DNA of 64,000 nucleotides from Lycocorax pyrrhopterus obiensis (Eukaryota > Chordata > Aves > Passeriformes > Paradisaeidae). The notes under the pieces are model-generated. The model worked only from the letters and a program-made list of their open reading frames with translations, was not told the origin of the DNA and did not search any database. Numbering within the stretch: the stretch's first letter is position 1; each line of letters begins with the position of its first letter. This document shows positions 45,101-59,414 of the stretch, piece by piece. The stretch lies in assembly GCA_014706295.1 (NCBI GenBank), contig JACSVZ010000022.1, positions 12,728,830 to 12,792,829 of the forward strand, given 5' to 3'. The position numbers and the translations under genes are program-made.

Positions 45101-46000
45101 TGCTCCTTAGAAATGACCTGAGCAGCAGCAGCGTAATCACTTGCACTAAACACATGGCTGGAATCCTTTTGATAAAGTCCAAGACACGGGACAGCTTCCT
45201 ACAAACTGCCCAGGGGCAGACCTGACCATCTGATTCCCATTGTAGTGACATTTCAGAACAATTTTATTTGTTCCGGTCGGCTTTAATTGAACATCTGGGT
45301 TAGTAATGGGGAGATTCCCGAGGTTGGCATCAGAGTCGGGAAGGAAAAGGAGTAATTTTGGAGTCCTTCCTTAATCCCAGCTCCTTTGTTAGAAGTGTTG
45401 GTGTTATTTAATTGACTGTTAAATCCCAGTCACATGAGCACCCTCGAGTGTAATCTCCTGTGATAAATTGCCCGGTACTCGTGTCAGAGGCGCATTCTGG
45501 TCTCCAGGCTGTGCAAGACTGAGTGTCCTGTGATTACAGCTGACTTTTGCATAGGGAACGAGGGAGAAATGGATCTTATTTCAGTTTAAATTGATTTAAG
45601 AAGACAGTCGACTCCAGATTTGGATAGAGACACTGTTTTCTAACCTGCTTGAGGTCGTTGTAGATGCAGTTATTTTTTCCATGCTTTTCAGCAAATGTTT
45701 GCAGGGTCCAGGTCTTATCAGATGAAGGCAGACAGCCCTTAAGGGGGAAAAACCAGATAATTGCACAAGGTTTCATCTCACAGGTGGGAAAGAAGGAAGG
45801 GAAAGGGCTCAGTTAGGGTTAGGGGGGAGCCAGTTATCTGTTGGAAACAGCCTGCACACAGATCTCTAGGATCAGGAAAGAGAATTTGAAGGTGGAAATG
45901 GAAACTAGATATGAAGAAGGAACTGAGCAGATAAGAGAAGGATGGCAAGGAATATCTGTAAGATGTCAAGAAAACCTTTTTCCCCATTTGATTCTGGTCA
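36170..46000. other. Intergenic region downstream of RPS21, no gene recognised
   Basis: About 10 kb of CpG-poor DNA with no exon set, RNA gene or CR1 copy that I can recognise. Simple features are a T15-type run at about 43618-43632 and a short GA run at about 44246. By synteny with human this should be the LAMA5 - RPS21 intergenic interval. No laminin domain pattern (cysteine-rich LE repeats) is seen in any frame. Confidence 0.6.
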
Positions 46001-49000
46001 TTCTCCCCCATTAGAGATTTCACCCTATGTCTTGTGGTCTCTGAGACCAACCAGAGCCAGAGAGACAGGCCAGAGGCAGAGCAAGGCGCTGGCATCCCTG
46101 GGGGGCACAGATGTATGCAAGGGACAGTCAGTGACTTCTGAGATGCTCCTGACCCCACTGGCACTGCTTTCCCCAAACCTTGTGAATTAGGAAGGTGGCA
46201 GCATCTCTATGCTGCCCAGAAAGGTCTCTGCTCTCAGACCTCCACACCTGGGTTCATTGTCAGAATTCGCTGTCTCTCAGGTGCAGATCTTCACCCCTTT
46301 TTGAAGCCACTTACATTTACACCCAGCTGAGAGGGCAGGTTTAGCTTTCCTCAGCCAGTCTCCACTTAGAGATTCCTCACCTGATGTTTCCTTAATTCTC
46401 AGGGCAGCAGCAAAACAACACAGGGCTCCTGCCTGCTCTCAGGAAGGCGGTGATGTGCAGCAGCAGCCTGGAAGTTCCCTGGGAGCAAAGCCAAAAAACC
46501 AAGGATCTGCAGCAGGAGAGGAGCAGCCCTGTGGGAAGCAGGTTGCAGTACGGACATGTCCAGGTAGGACAAGAGGTCTGGTCCAGACTGGATGAACCTG
46601 GGTCCAGATGCAGGCATTATATCTGGCAGAAGTCTGGAGGGACTGGTCCTGGTGTCAGGCATGTCTCCCTCCTGGAACACGAGGCTTGTGCTGGGACCAG
46701 CCCTCCGGGTGCTGTTTTGCTGTCATTTGAAGGCTGTGGCACTGAGGGAAATGGCAGCGGGCTGTGGTGGGCTCAGGGAACAGCCTGGCCGAGCCCCTGG
46801 GCTGCGATGTCCCTGCTCTGCTGCAGCGGCTGTGACAGGAGCCCTGTCCCACCACACACAGCCCATCCCCTGGCACAGCCCTGATGACAACAGCCTGTTC
46901 CCTCAGCCCTCCACAGTCACATCACAGCCCATCTCATTTTATCCAAATGCCATTTCCCCCCCCCCAGCTCTGAATCATCACCAGGCTGATATCAGTGACC
47001 ATATGTCAGTACCAAAGGAATGCCTGATAACATCCCGGTTTTCTCCTCAGTTTGTCCCACCTCCCTTTCAATCCCGAATAATTTGTGCTTCCTTATGACC
47101 CCAAAGGCACCACAAGACAAATGTATCAACATGAGTGTAAGCACTTTAATCAGTAAAATGCAAGATTAAAAAAAAAATAATAATAGCAGTACCCTGCAGG
47201 GAGAGAGACTGAGAAAAGAAGAGCAAATAAAAAGAAATGCTCTGTATGTTCTGGCTGGGAGCCAAAGGCCCTCTGGGCCAGGTTTGGATAAAATAGGGCT
47301 TAATTTCTGGTGTGAGAAACCGCTAGAGTGAATCTGTAGCAAACAAAGGCCAATTCACAAAGGCACATAGGCCAGGGCTGGAGGAGGAGAGGGCAGCCTG
47401 CCAGTTCTGCCAGCTCCTGTGATTTTATCATGTCTTGCAATATCAGATGTTTTACTTTTAGCTTCCTTTTCCTCTTGCATTTTTAAAAAAAACTGCATTT
47501 CTGCTCATGAAGTCTGGAGGGGAAAACTTGAGATACACTTCAAAGATGGTCCAGAAAGCAAAATGAAGATAACTAACACTAAAGCTCGTTAATGGAAATT
47601 AAATTGAGATTCTTAAACAAGACTTGGAGAGAGGAGAGGTTTTTTTTAAAATGTTTGGGCTGGGCAGCGTGAAATGCTTTCTTGGACCGTGAACGACTGT
47701 TTACATTTGAAAAGAAATGCTGTGTTAGCAGTGCTAGTGGGCTCATCGCTCAGTGACAGCATTATCTCCCTGGAGAGCTTCCAGTGCCAGAGGAGTGTGA
47801 GATCCCCCAGATCTCACAGGGCCCAGCTCTGCCCTCTTCCACACCACCAAAACCTCTGCTCTGCACATCCCCAGGCTCAGGGAGATGACAGAAAGCCAAC
47901 TATGGTAACAGGGTAGTACAAACCTACCAAGGGAATTCTCTCCGTAACGGGAATCTTGCCCGATTCGTGAAAGTCCACTCTTTCCCTTGGGAGCACAGCA
48001 AAGAGCATGTACCCAGAACAGTGGCATTTCCATCTCACCCCACAGGAGGGGCGGTACCGACGGGAATGAGTCATGATCCCGTTATTCCTCTGATTCTTTC
48101 CAACAAACAGAGCAGGGAGAATGGCTTGTCCTGAAAATCCCAAGCTTTGCCATTAGCTGCACACTGGGCTTAATACCCTCGACAATTAAACAGTTGGCTG
48201 GTAGAATATACTTCTTTTTCTCTCTAATTGCTCAGATCCAGGCAGTGTGTTTGGGATTCAGCTCTCAAATAACTCAGCATTTACTGCAGCTACAGAAACC
48301 CAGGGGCATTACGTGCAGTGGTGACAGCTTAGAGCCACTCTCAAGAAGGCTGTTGGGGACACAGGATTGCTTCCCCAGGGGTCATCCCTGTATTTTCCCA
48401 TGGTATTATCTGATTTTTGAGGCCAGTTGTGGGTGCAGGAATTCTGCCCACGCACATTTCTTCTGGCTGCTGTAGGTCCTGGGATGACAGTGGGTCGGCC
48501 CACACAGGGCAGCCTGTGGTCAGTTACCAGCCCACAACAACATAAGCTCAGTCCTCATGTCTGAGTTTGAAAACACCGTTCTGGGGGTGGACACAACTCT
48601 GGTGTCACCACGTCCACTTTGGCGTTGCCTCAGGCCACCGTGACGTGGGCTTTCCCCATGAGATTTGTGATGGAACACAAGCAATGTGGGGAGCATTCGT
48701 GGAGTTGTTTGGGCTGTTTTGAGTTTCAGTCCTAAAGGAGGCACTTCTAGAAACTGTTGCTTGAGTTGCTGCACTTTAGCAGGCAAAATAATTAAGTTTT
48801 CAAGAAGATATTGAGCTAAGGAGCTGTCACGGTGTAGTTGGTTGAGAAGAGGCTGGTGGAGTTTACATCAAACCCCGCTCTGTTAATGAAGGATTTAAGC
48901 CCCACGCCAAAAGGAGGGAGGCCATATATGCAGTGGGAAGGCAAGGCATGAAAGAACACTGCAGTGTTCGAGACAGCAATCCAAAAATTTGGAAAATCCC

Positions 49001-52000
49001 AATTGCTCCATCCCCTCTGTGCTGGAGGGGTGCTGCCAGGCACATGTGGATACAGATTTTTATACACCCAAGGTACCAGTGACAACCAGTGGCTTCAGTG
49101 ACAGCCACACAGTAGCACTGGTGACCGGCATTTCCCTCCAAGACAAGTGTACTGGGAGTGACTGGTGAGTCCTCTACCAGTCTTCTGGGGCCATGCACAG
49201 ATGTCCCTTGCTGGGGAAGAGAGCCAGAGCCACAGTGTGCTTGGCCACAAGCCACTGCTTCCAGCCTGTCCATGTCCAGAGCCCAGCCCTGGCACTGTGG
49301 GGAGGGTCCCCTCTGTGGGCACTGCCCTGCTCGGTGCCCAGAGGCAGATGCAGGTTTTCCACTGTGCTGCACAGGCTCACTGGGACTAATGGAAGGGAAA
49401 CAAGCAGAGTTTGACCCTCGTTAGTGTCATAATTTCAAGGGATGCCCACCCCTTCCCTGAAGAGTCTTTGACACCCGCGGGTCTCTGACAAAGAGGGCAG
49501 TGTTCTTGCTGTGTATGATTAACTAAATCCTGTGCTGGATGTACCAGGCTGAATGGGCGGCTGAGGACCCTGTTTGCAGAGATAAAGGATGTGCCACCGC
49601 ACTGGCACAGGCGGTGCCTCTGCAGGAGTGGGTTTGGAGAGGAGAGAGAGGCTGGGTCCTGTTTTCATCTTGTTTGTAGCTGTGGCACTTACAGTACATG
49701 AAATTTGAAAAATCCCTTTGTTTGGCCGCCCTCAGGCTTCCCACATGGAAAAAGGGTGTGTGGGGATGGGAGTGCACAGGCTGTGAACACAGTGTGCTCT
49801 CTGAGCGAGGCAGTGCGGAGGGAAGGAGAAGTCGTTCCCCCACGTCATGGGAATTGTTCGGTTACCTCCATCGTGCAGGAGAGGCTCTGCAGGTCACCCA
49901 TCAGGGAACTCCCCCAGGGATCTAAACCTATTCTCTTCCCTGCCTCCACCTCAGTGTTTCACACTATTTAGACACAGACATGCTCAGACAACACATTTTT
50001 CCTGCTGTTTCCAGTTGCCTCTGTTCTTCTGAACCAAGACCGCATATATCAAAATATTACAAGGGACAGGTGCTTGCAGGGTGAGGAGGTACGGAGAAGT
50101 CCCCAAGACTTCACATGCTAATTCACTTCAGCATCACCTGTCCCCTCTGCCCATCACCTAACACCATTTTTATTACTCATATATTTTCAAATGGAGTAAA
50201 GAAGTTTGGGCAGCTCAATGTGACTGCAAATGCTTTTGGAGATTGACAGGAACAACACTTAAATTGTCACATTCCAGCATAAGCATACTTTTCACTTCAG
50301 ATATTGGGATAAAAGTGATATATCATGATGGTTTTCCAGGTTTAGTTTCACCTACAGCATCTTGCATGGCAGCAGCTATCAGAAATGAATGATGCCAGAA
50401 CCAGACAGAGCCTGTGCTCTTAATTGTAGGGGCCATTTGTGCTGTGCTGATGACAGACAGTGTCTGCCTGTGTGCTCTGACTTCACCTGCTCATGTGTTT
50501 CTAGTTTGGCTGTAGTGTTGGGAATGGAGGCAATTGAGAATATCCTTGTTGTACCATCTGTGGTGGTTTTTTTCCCTCCCAAGGGTTCTGAAAGATCAAC
50601 TTGTACTCAGACAAGTGTGATGTCTTTGAGCTCAGTGGAGATGCCTGCTTCAGGAACTGATCCAGGGGACACAGGTCAGAAATTAATATTGAGTGCACCT
50701 CATCCTGGTGTGGCTGTGTCTTAGCTGAGACTGCACAGCCCCTCCCAAGCAATTGCACTCAGAGGAGGAGCAGGTGTGGAGGCAAAGGTGCTACAACAGC
50801 CTGAGCACTCTATTGCCCAAACAGGAGTCCTGTGCATGTGCAAGCAGCTCAGCACGTCCTGGTGTGGTGTTCATTGGCACACAGGGCACCACTTCTAATG
50901 GGTTTATGTTGGGGTAAATATTCAGCATGGGTTAGGGTAGCCAGTGGGACTGGGACAAGCGGGAGATCTGTACTAGTTGCTGTCTGAAAGTGACATTAGG
51001 ACAGTCTATTTTGACTTTTTTATTTCTGTTTGCAAGTATTTTTGTGTCTATGTCTGCACACGGTGAGTTTCTTTTGTAACAAATCTTCACCTGTTTGCTA
51101 ATTGCTGCAAGGCAAAGCCCTGCTGCATTTGGCATCTGGTTTCTTGTGATCACCTTCACTTCTGGATATTACTTTGATAATCCCAACAAAACCATCCTGA
51201 CAGCTCTGACTGATTGTCCCCATTCACAAAACTGCATCTTAATACCTAATCCTCCCCACTGCTGCCAGCCAGGCAGTTCCATTGTTAAAAAGATTAAACT
51301 ATTATCCCATGCAAACACCAACCTCTAATTTTTAAATGTTAGGCTGGAATCTTCCAATGACGGGAAATGCCAGGATGCATGGGACACTGTATTCCCTGGA
51401 GTTTCAAGGCCAATATGTTTAAAACTCATGAAATACAAGCTACTGCCTCATTCATTACTTCTGTAGGTGAATTAGTGTCCCCTCCCCCAATCCAGTCTCA
51501 GCTGCTTTGGAACTCAGAAATGAAAGTGAAGCATCTTTTGTTTTGCTTTTAAAAATGTTTTTGTGGTGTTTTTTTTTTTTTAAATTCTGCTTGAGTCACA
51601 GGCTAAAATTATAGATGATTTTGGACTATTTATAGCACAAGGATTTTAATAGCAGGCTCTCACTGAAAACTCAAAGAACAGTCCCCAGAACTGGACAAGT
51701 TAAACTCTTCACTACTGGGCCTTGTGCTAATACCAACTTTTTCCCATGGATTAGTATCAGGCAGGATCTAAGCGAGGTGCATTTTGAGTCAGATTCCTCC
51801 CCTCTCAGAAGAGCAGACTGCTGGGCTGGCAGACTTAGGCACCTTCCTGAAAACTCATTTTTAACCACATTGGGTCTTGGAGCACTTGGGGTTTTATCAA
51901 ATCTGCTCTGAAAAGTGCGATAACACCCCAACATAAGTTTTAAATTAACCCTCTTTGGCTGACGGGAATCTTGAACAGATTTAAGTAGCTTGAGTTACAA

Positions 52001-54690
52001 TCAGAGAGTCCTGTGAGGTTGCATTTGACCAGCTAAACCCTTGCTAGAGGATGACTCATTTAATCTTTGTCACTATGGGAGATGGTGCATGGCAAACCAC
52101 ACAAGAGGATGTATGGAACAGTGAACCTTTGTCCAGGCAGCCCCTGGTGTGGGGCATGGCTGTGAGCCCTGACCAGGAGCACTGGGTGGGTGCAGATGCC
52201 TCTTCTTGTGTGTGAGCAAAGGCAGCAGCAGCCTGAGCTGTGGATCGTGGGGCCATGGGGTGGATCCTGGGGCCCTGGAGTGGTTCATGGGGTGGTTCAT
52301 GGGGGCATCATTCATTCCTGTCACTTGCTGGAACTGCTGAGCTATTGCATGCAAGACCTGGGAAGTCAGCACGGTCTAGAGACGGTGATTAAACAAAGAT
52401 ACAGGGCCTAAGGAAATGCCCTGCTTAGCTGAGATTTATGAGCCATGGTCGGACATGTCACTTGAAACTGCCAAAGCAGAGGGGGATGGGCACTGGTCCT
52501 TCTGGATGTGGTGGAGAGCTGTAGGCTGTCCTTTCCCATCCATTTGTGTCTCTGCTACAACACAGCTGTCTGAGTGATGCCTGCAGCTTCAGGTGCTAGG
52601 CTCTTCCTTGGTATTTCTTGCCTTGGCTTTTTTCCCTTGGTAAAAAGAATTCTACAGTCTTGCTTATTTCACATCTTCAATTAAAAAAAAATACTGTTTT
52701 TCTATGCAAACCTGGCTTTTTCTGTAATTTTTTTACTGAGCTGAGGTGAGGAACTGAGGCTGCATGGTGGGGCTGTGCAGATCCCTGGGTTTGATCCATA
52801 GCTGCTGACATGCTTGGGGAGTCTCTTGCTGACAGAATGCTTCTTGTCTATAGGAGAAAAGGATTCTGAAGTGAAACTCTTATGTTTTCATAAGGCAGAT
52901 CTCTCTGCTTTGCCTGAAGTATGAATGGGACTGGAGTTAACGGCTTCTGTTTCTGGGATTTCTGCTCCCACCTGTTCTGGAAGTGAAGGGTAATCATCAG
53001 GCTCCAGCTCCTTTTCAGAGCTAAAAAGAGCCAGTGTCCAAACTGGGAAGAAGGTAGAGCAGATATGCACAGATTATAGTGCTCTGTAGAACCAGGAGGG
53101 ACCTGTGGGATGAGGATCTGACCTCTCCCTCCTGTTTCTCCTGCCCAGCTGTGAGAGGTGTAAGAAGTGCCAGGTCACCTGTGGCAGTTGTCCCTTTTAC
53201 CACAGCTGCCTTGTCGTGCCAGGAGGTGACTGGGAAAACAACCAGCCATGAAGTGTGGAAATCCCTGGAACACTGACTGTCTTCATCTCAAGGAGGGGAT
53301 CTTCTGGTACATTTTGCCTTGAAAACATCTTATTAGGGGAAAAAACCAGAGCTGCAGGGGCTAGAAATGGCAGGCAGGCAGGGGAATGATTTCAGACGAG
53401 AAAAATGCTCCTGAACCTCTTTGCTCCTCCCAGGCAAAGAAGCTGCCAGCCTTCATGTGGCATGTCATTCATCAAGCTGTCACCCCGGGCTCCGTGGGTT
53501 CACCCAGGAGGGAGCGTGGGGCACACCTGTAACCTTTGCCTCCGGAGCTGTCTGCGGTTGTCCCCAAGGCTGGTTTCTGACTGCAAAGGCAACAGTGGGC
53601 TGTGGGGGAGGTGGGGAGGGGCTGGGGGTGTTCATACCTGCAGGACTGGGAGTGGGGAGTGTGTGGAGGGTGCCCTGGAAAGCCTCAGCTCTCTGTTGTG
53701 GGGGTGTGTTGCAGCCTAGGGACGCTTCTCCCCTGACAGGGAGCAGCAGCACAGCTCCTCCCTGCCCCGGGAGCCCTGACACTGCACCCCAAACCCACAG
53801 AAGATCTGTTTTTGGGAGGGATCCCTAGTGTGCTGGATTTGCTCATGCTGAGGGTGGTTAAGAGCTGTTTCAGAAGATTTCTGGTCACCTTTGTGGGATG
53901 CAGAGCACCTCCCAGACCTGCAAGCAGGCATCTCCTTCCTAAATGTTGGGGCTCTCCGGTTCTATTTTGAAGTAACTCTTCCTCTCCCCATCAACTAAAG
54001 ATGTTCAGATTTTCTATTTAATGCTGGTTTCCAGATGTTATAGCAGCTTCGTCTTGTGGTTTATCTTAAAGCAAAGCACAAAAGAAGAGCCCCATGCCCA
54101 TTCCTGGCTGTGCACAGGCAGGAAAGCTGCAATCCCACCCAGCTGGAGTGACTGAAGGTGAGCTGGGCAGGCTTTGTTCCTCCGAGGGTACGAGCTGCAA
54201 GATGCCAACAGCAGCAATAGCTAGGCAGGAGATAAAAAACACACCTGGTAGGAGAAACGATTGGGTGCCAGCTTCTCTTGAAGTAACATGCGAGTATCTG
54301 TATAGAGGGAGTGGTCTTTAAATTAGGGTAAAGTACTTACTTAAAGGACTTTCCATCAGGCCAGTAAGTCCCACTCTTCATGGTTATTGTATAATTTATA
54401 TAGCACTTCAAAGGAATCAGGGCTCTCTGCAAGAAAATACTGGGGGAAAATCCACTCCTCAGGAAGTCTGCACTATGACCTTACAAGCATTAAATTCCCG
54501 ACTCTCCCTTTTTGCTGCAACCTGGAACCCCCTTCTCTTCCAAAACATCACCCAGGTCCCTTTTCCTTCCCTTCATCAGTTGCTTTGTTCTCATTACCTG
54601 TTAGTTTATGGATTAAAGCAGACACAGTTCTTCCTGATATTTAAGAGGATGTCGCTGTGCATCAGGGAATCAGTTTCATTTCTTAGCCAC
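46001..54690. other. Intergenic region, no gene recognised
   Basis: Moderate-GC, CpG-poor DNA. The open frames at 46450-46884, 46592-47098 and 48863-49372 have no motif or splice support. Simple sequence includes a C10 run near 46955, A-runs near 47167, a T-run near 51571 and an imperfect GGGG(T/C)-rich repeat at 52240-52310. Confidence 0.55.
52240..52310. repeat. Short imperfect GGTGGATC/GGTGGTTCATGGGG tandem repeat
   Basis: A unit of roughly 14-22 bp, GG(G)CC(A/C)TGG(G/A)GTGG(A/T)TC(C/A)TGGGG, repeated about four times with two adjacent GGGGTGGTTCAT copies. Small local tandem array with no known function. Confidence 0.6.
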
Positions 54691-54693
54691 TGA

Positions 54694-54800
54694 ATATTTA
54701 CAGATATTTTATTTTTTTAAATTCTTGCTCCTCTTTTTGTTGTTGTTTTGTTTTGCTTGTTGGTGTTTGTTTTCTTTTAAATTTTTTTCTTTTAACCTCT
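54694..54800. repeat. T-rich / (GTTT)n low-complexity tract
   Basis: About 105 bp dominated by T with GTT/GTTTT units (TTGTTGTTGTTTTGTTTTGC, then GGTGTTTGTTTTC and T-runs). Could be an old poly(A)-type retroelement tail read in reverse, but no element body is visible beside it. Confidence 0.7.
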
Positions 54801-56894
54801 CAGCTCCGCGGGAAGTGGAATCTGGGAGGCTCAAGTATTTCTGGTATCAGGGCTGTAGTGTTTGCTGAAGATCAAAGGACCCTTTTCAAACATCATTGTT
54901 GCCATTAAGAGGTGGCAGCCGCATCTTAAGTAACCAACCTTTTCATCCGAGGCATGGGTGATTGAGACACACCAAACCCAGCTGGGGGGGCTGGATTTCA
55001 GTTCCTTTCTGGTCAATTTGGGCAGCCCAGTTCTCTTGTAGCCGAGCTCTGGCCGCGGCGAGCCCCCAAGGGATGATCTGACCTTTAGTATGAATTTAGA
55101 TTTGCGCTGTGACTTCTCTAAATTACGACTGCCAGAGGTCCTGGGGTCACAGCTCTCCATCGTCAGAGCACTTCCAGCTCCCAGCACACTCCCAGTGTGG
55201 GAGAAGGGATGCAATTATTGATGCTGATTTAAAAGAAAAAAAGAAAAGCTGGATGTAAACTGGATCTGGGGCGTGTCCTTTTTGTGACTGCTGTGTATTA
55301 GAGATGCTTCTGACAAAATATAAATGGCACCACCTAAATTTCTGGTGCAGGACAACACATTAGCTCTGCACATGTCCCAGATGGTGTTCCTGCCACCTTA
55401 TAAATGGTTAAAGTAGAAGAGCTGCTCTCTTTGCTTAGATAAACAGGGTCTCTGTGTGAATAGCTTGCAACCCCCATCATAATCCCTCTCTGATCTCTGG
55501 TTATAAAAATGATAGATGGAATGTAAACTCCATAAAGATTAGTAATCACCAAAAGCGTAGAAAAAATATTGGGAAGAGTCATTAAGGTTTTTCTGCATTC
55601 CTGAGGAATTCTGCAGGGATTCCTTTTCCTTGGTGGAGCTTGTGCTATTCCCCAGCTCATCTCCTTTCAAACTTGCTGTCTGGAGATGTTTGTGGAGGAT
55701 TTTCAAGTATCTCTGAAGAAGTCTGGCATGGATTCCCTGTAACCTCGTGTAAACGACTGCTGCTCGCCCCGATTTCCGCAGTTGTGAAGCTGGGTAACAG
55801 GATGTATGTACTTGTCAAAGAATTCAGGGATTTACTGCTGGCTCGGGTGGTGCTGTGGTGTTCTCAGGGAAGGAACTCTGACTCCAAAGCATCGTTGCTC
55901 TCTGGCAGAACAGCAGCTCTCTGTCATCCTATGCATTTCAGAGTGTTCATGTGGAATCCTTTTTTCCCAACCTTTTGCATGCAGGGCAGCACATCCAAAC
56001 ATAGCTATTGATCTTGTGCCTTGTGCTGCACATCAGATTTTCAGAAGTTCATAGTTTACCTTAAAATGGAACCATTTTACCGTGTACAAATGACGATTGC
56101 AAGTCACATCTCTCTCAAAACAAACCTCTAAACTCGGTCCTTTAGTGCGCTTTGAAAAATACTCTGGGGTTAAAAGTGTGAAGGTGGATCTCCCCAAAAT
56201 ATTTTTGTTGGGAACTGGGTTATGATAGCTGCAGCCTTTGAGAAATCCAGCCCACTGTGTACATGAGAGATTTGCTGGATTTGAAATTAAGTAAGGCAAT
56301 TTGGAGAAGGGGAAAATGTACTCAACAAGAGAAGGTCCCATCCCCCGGGATGGAATGTGGTTGGGGGATGAAGGCCCCAAGTCCAGCTGGTGCAGGTGAT
56401 TCAGTGGGACAGGGAACAAAACTATCAAGCACTTGTGCTGTGGCTAAACCACCAGTGCAGAAGCCATGCCTGGGCTGTGAGCTGAGGGATTTGGGGGAAA
56501 TGAGGAGGTTGTTTCACCTACACTTCTGCAGGGTTTTCCCATGTACCTCCCACCTCTGCAGGGCCTTTGGACTGTGTTCAGAGCAGCTGTGTCAGGTCGA
56601 ACAGCTCCAGGGACAAAGTCAGGCTTTCATTTAGTAGGAAGGTGTTTGAGGTATGTTGCCAAGACGGTGTTTTATTGCAAATTATCAATGTAAGCTGCAT
56701 CAGAGACCACCCAGAATCTTCCCTGAGAACATGGCTGTGCTTTGAAACTCCTGTGAGACTTCACTGCCCTCTTGTCCCTGCAGTGGGTACAAGCTGCCTG
56801 TCCTCTGCTGATGCCATGTGCTGTTGGTGAGTCTTTTTCCTGTTATCCTAAGGGAGTGTTTTACTTCAATGTGTTTGCAGTCTGATTGTATCTG

Positions 56895-56990
56895 CTTTCC
56901 AGCTGGGAAACTGGGGTGCAGGCAAGCAATCCTTCCAAGACCATGTAGGAAACTCATGAAAATCAAGGACTTAATCCAGACCCCAGATAA
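56895..56990 (-). mobile_element. Possible degraded MIR-like SINE core
   Basis: GCTGGGAAACTGGGGTGCAGG followed by CCTTCCAAGACCATGTAGGA and 'aaggacttaatccagacc' follows the order of the MIR reverse complement (gaggaaactgaggc - cccaaggtcacacagc - ggatttgaaccc). Divergence is high and a chance resemblance is possible. Confidence 0.35.
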
Positions 56991-58430
56991 GCACTTAAAA
57001 TATTTTGGTTTTTTTTCTCTTTTGCTGCTGATTACTGCAGCTCATTTATCTTTCCTGACTAACTCAGCCAACCCCATTGAAAATCTGGATTTGGCTGGAG
57101 ACTACTCCAACAAAACATTTGGGATTTTGCCCTGACAAGATCTGTAAGGCTGGCTGAAACAGCACAGTTTATGTGTGCTCTAAGAATTAAAAACTCTGCT
57201 CTAAGTGCATTGACCTGTCTTTCTCTCCTGCAAAACGGATGGATCACTTTCAGTTCTGTCCTAATGACACTTCACTTGGCTATACATCATTGCTCCTAAT
57301 ATTAGGACCTCCTGCCTTAAATCAGCAAGAGCTGGATGTCCCTTTCAGCAGCTTGCAGTGCTTACCTGTGTTAACAGCCTCGCACAGAAATAGTTGTGCT
57401 TCCAGATGCCTGATTTGTGCAGTCTCACAGGGAGGGCTATTCCTTAAATGGGTTAAGAGAGCTTAAAAAAATAAACTGTGAAAGAATTGTTTACACCCCT
57501 TTTTATAGCTGGGTCAGTTCCCAACCTGGTTCCACAAATGGTTCTGTTGGCACAACCAGAAGGGGGAAAAAGGGCAAAAACTGATTGTGTCAGTGCTGGT
57601 GCCAAAGACAACATGTTGTGAAGCACGGCCTCGGTCCCTCCTGTGTGGGGAGCAGGTCTCCTCCACTCCCTGCAGCCCCAAACACCATCAACAAACAGCA
57701 AAAGGGACTCTGACACTTCCTCTCCCAAAGCCAGCGAGGGCCTGTAATAATAAGGATTTGATAAACACCCAAAGCACTTACTCTGCTTTTTCAGGGAGCT
57801 GCAGGCCAGGGAACAGAGAGACATTAAAGAGCAGAAGCAGAATAGAGTGTAATTAACTTTAAACCCCTGTGAAACTCCTGCTGCTGTGTGTGGCAGGCTC
57901 ACTTTGGAACACAGTTGGGTTTAATGCAAGTTCTAATCGTGGTATCAAGTCAAGGCTTGTCCAGAGAAAGTGTGTGCGCCTTTATTAGCATGCAAATCAC
58001 AGATTCTCCTTATTACACTGTCTCTGCATCCCTCCCTCTAGAGCTGTTTAGTAGAAGCAGGCAAGAACTAATTAAATTCCTTTTTTCATACCTCATCCTT
58101 GAAGCGCAGAGCCCAAGGCAGGAATGCCAACGGGCACACGCTCATACCCTCTCTGCTTCCACAACGAGCGTGGCAGGCCTGACCTTCACCTCATTAGGCA
58201 AGGAATAAATCCCCTGCCATGAAGATGAGGATGTCAGGCACTACGTGCATAAATCACATAAGGAGTTTCCAAATGGCTTTCATCTTGGGAGTCCTTAAGA
58301 GTTCAGAGCTATGGATCAGTCCAGAGTGGATACCTTTCAGCAGTAATTCCACATCTGAAGTTCTTTAATAATGTGGCTCCTTTAAATAAGATTCTAAAAG
58401 CCCAAGCCAGCTGAAATGGTAGCACACAAT

Positions 58431-58500
58431 CAAGTTAATTACTTTAATTACTATAAAATTATCAGACGATGTATTTGTAATTTTAATCTCCTAATCTGCA
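58431..58500. promoter_or_regulatory. Cluster of homeodomain-type TAATTA / TAATCT sites
   Basis: Two TAATTA motifs at 58436-58441 and 58445-58450, nine bases apart, then two TAATCT motifs at 58484-58489 and 58492-58497, eight bases apart. The region is AT-rich within moderately GC DNA. Such paired sites occur in developmental enhancers, but AT-rich sequence gives them by chance as well. Confidence 0.25.
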
Positions 58501-59414
58501 AAGTACCTTTTTCCCTTTAGTGTTCCTAAAGAAAGTAAAATAGCTTTTGGGTTCCTTGCCAGCTTTTCAAGGATCTTTGAAAACTGAGAAGAAACCTCCC
58601 ACAAATAGCCTGGCTGTGATTATGAGATTTCTTTTCTCGTTTTTTAAAATATCATCCTTTATATGAATGCAAAGCATTTAAAAGCAGTAACAGGATCTAT
58701 CCCAGCAAACCAGGCATTTGAGTTTAAGATTTCTTGGCTTACCTGGACTGTACAAATGTAATGCACAGCATAAACCTTCCTTAAAGTGCTGAGGAAATTG
58801 GAGGTTATGGCAAGGGAAAACCAGTAGCCCAAGAACAAGCCCAGGGCTACGCTCTGTTATGTTTCCAGCTGCCTAATTTGAAGTGTTACGGCTGGAAAAC
58901 TGCACTCAGTTTTGTACTGAAGGACCCCAAAGTGCTTCCCCCTGGTATGAAAAAGGGTACCTGACCTCCAGGGCTGCAGCTGTTCTGCACTTCAGCTCAT
59001 CCTCTGGGATGATCCAAGATTCTCCAGCATAGCAAGGCTGTTTGTAGAGAAATGTCCCACTGCAGCCTCCTGAACTCCCAGCCTGGAGAACCCCTCAGGC
59101 TGCCCTGGGATGAGAGCTGCTCATGACTTTTCCATTCACCAGCCCCTGGAGCTGAGTTTAGGGCCCATTGTGTTTCTGATCTGTGTAAATCCCCTGACAC
59201 ACTGCCAGTTCTTGTGCTTGCTGTTCGATCTCCTGGAAGGTGAACTGGAGAGGCTGGGCAGAATGTGTGGGATTTTCACTGAAGTCTATTGGACCTACGG
59301 GGTCCAAGCAGGGCTTAGCTGTTAAATCCATTTTTTACAAACTTAAAAATGCACCTACATTGGATGGTTGAGCATCTTCCAGCTTTTATTCTTATCGTAC
59401 CCCATGACTGCTGC

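Noticed and set aside
45811..45826. TTAGGGTTAGGG, possible interstitial telomeric repeat
   Set aside because: Only two units in a G-rich context, too short to distinguish from chance.
46450..47098. Overlapping 144- and 168-codon open frames in the right-hand intergenic region
   Set aside because: No codon-usage signal, no domain, no convincing flanking splice sites or CpG island; antisense frames are equally open.
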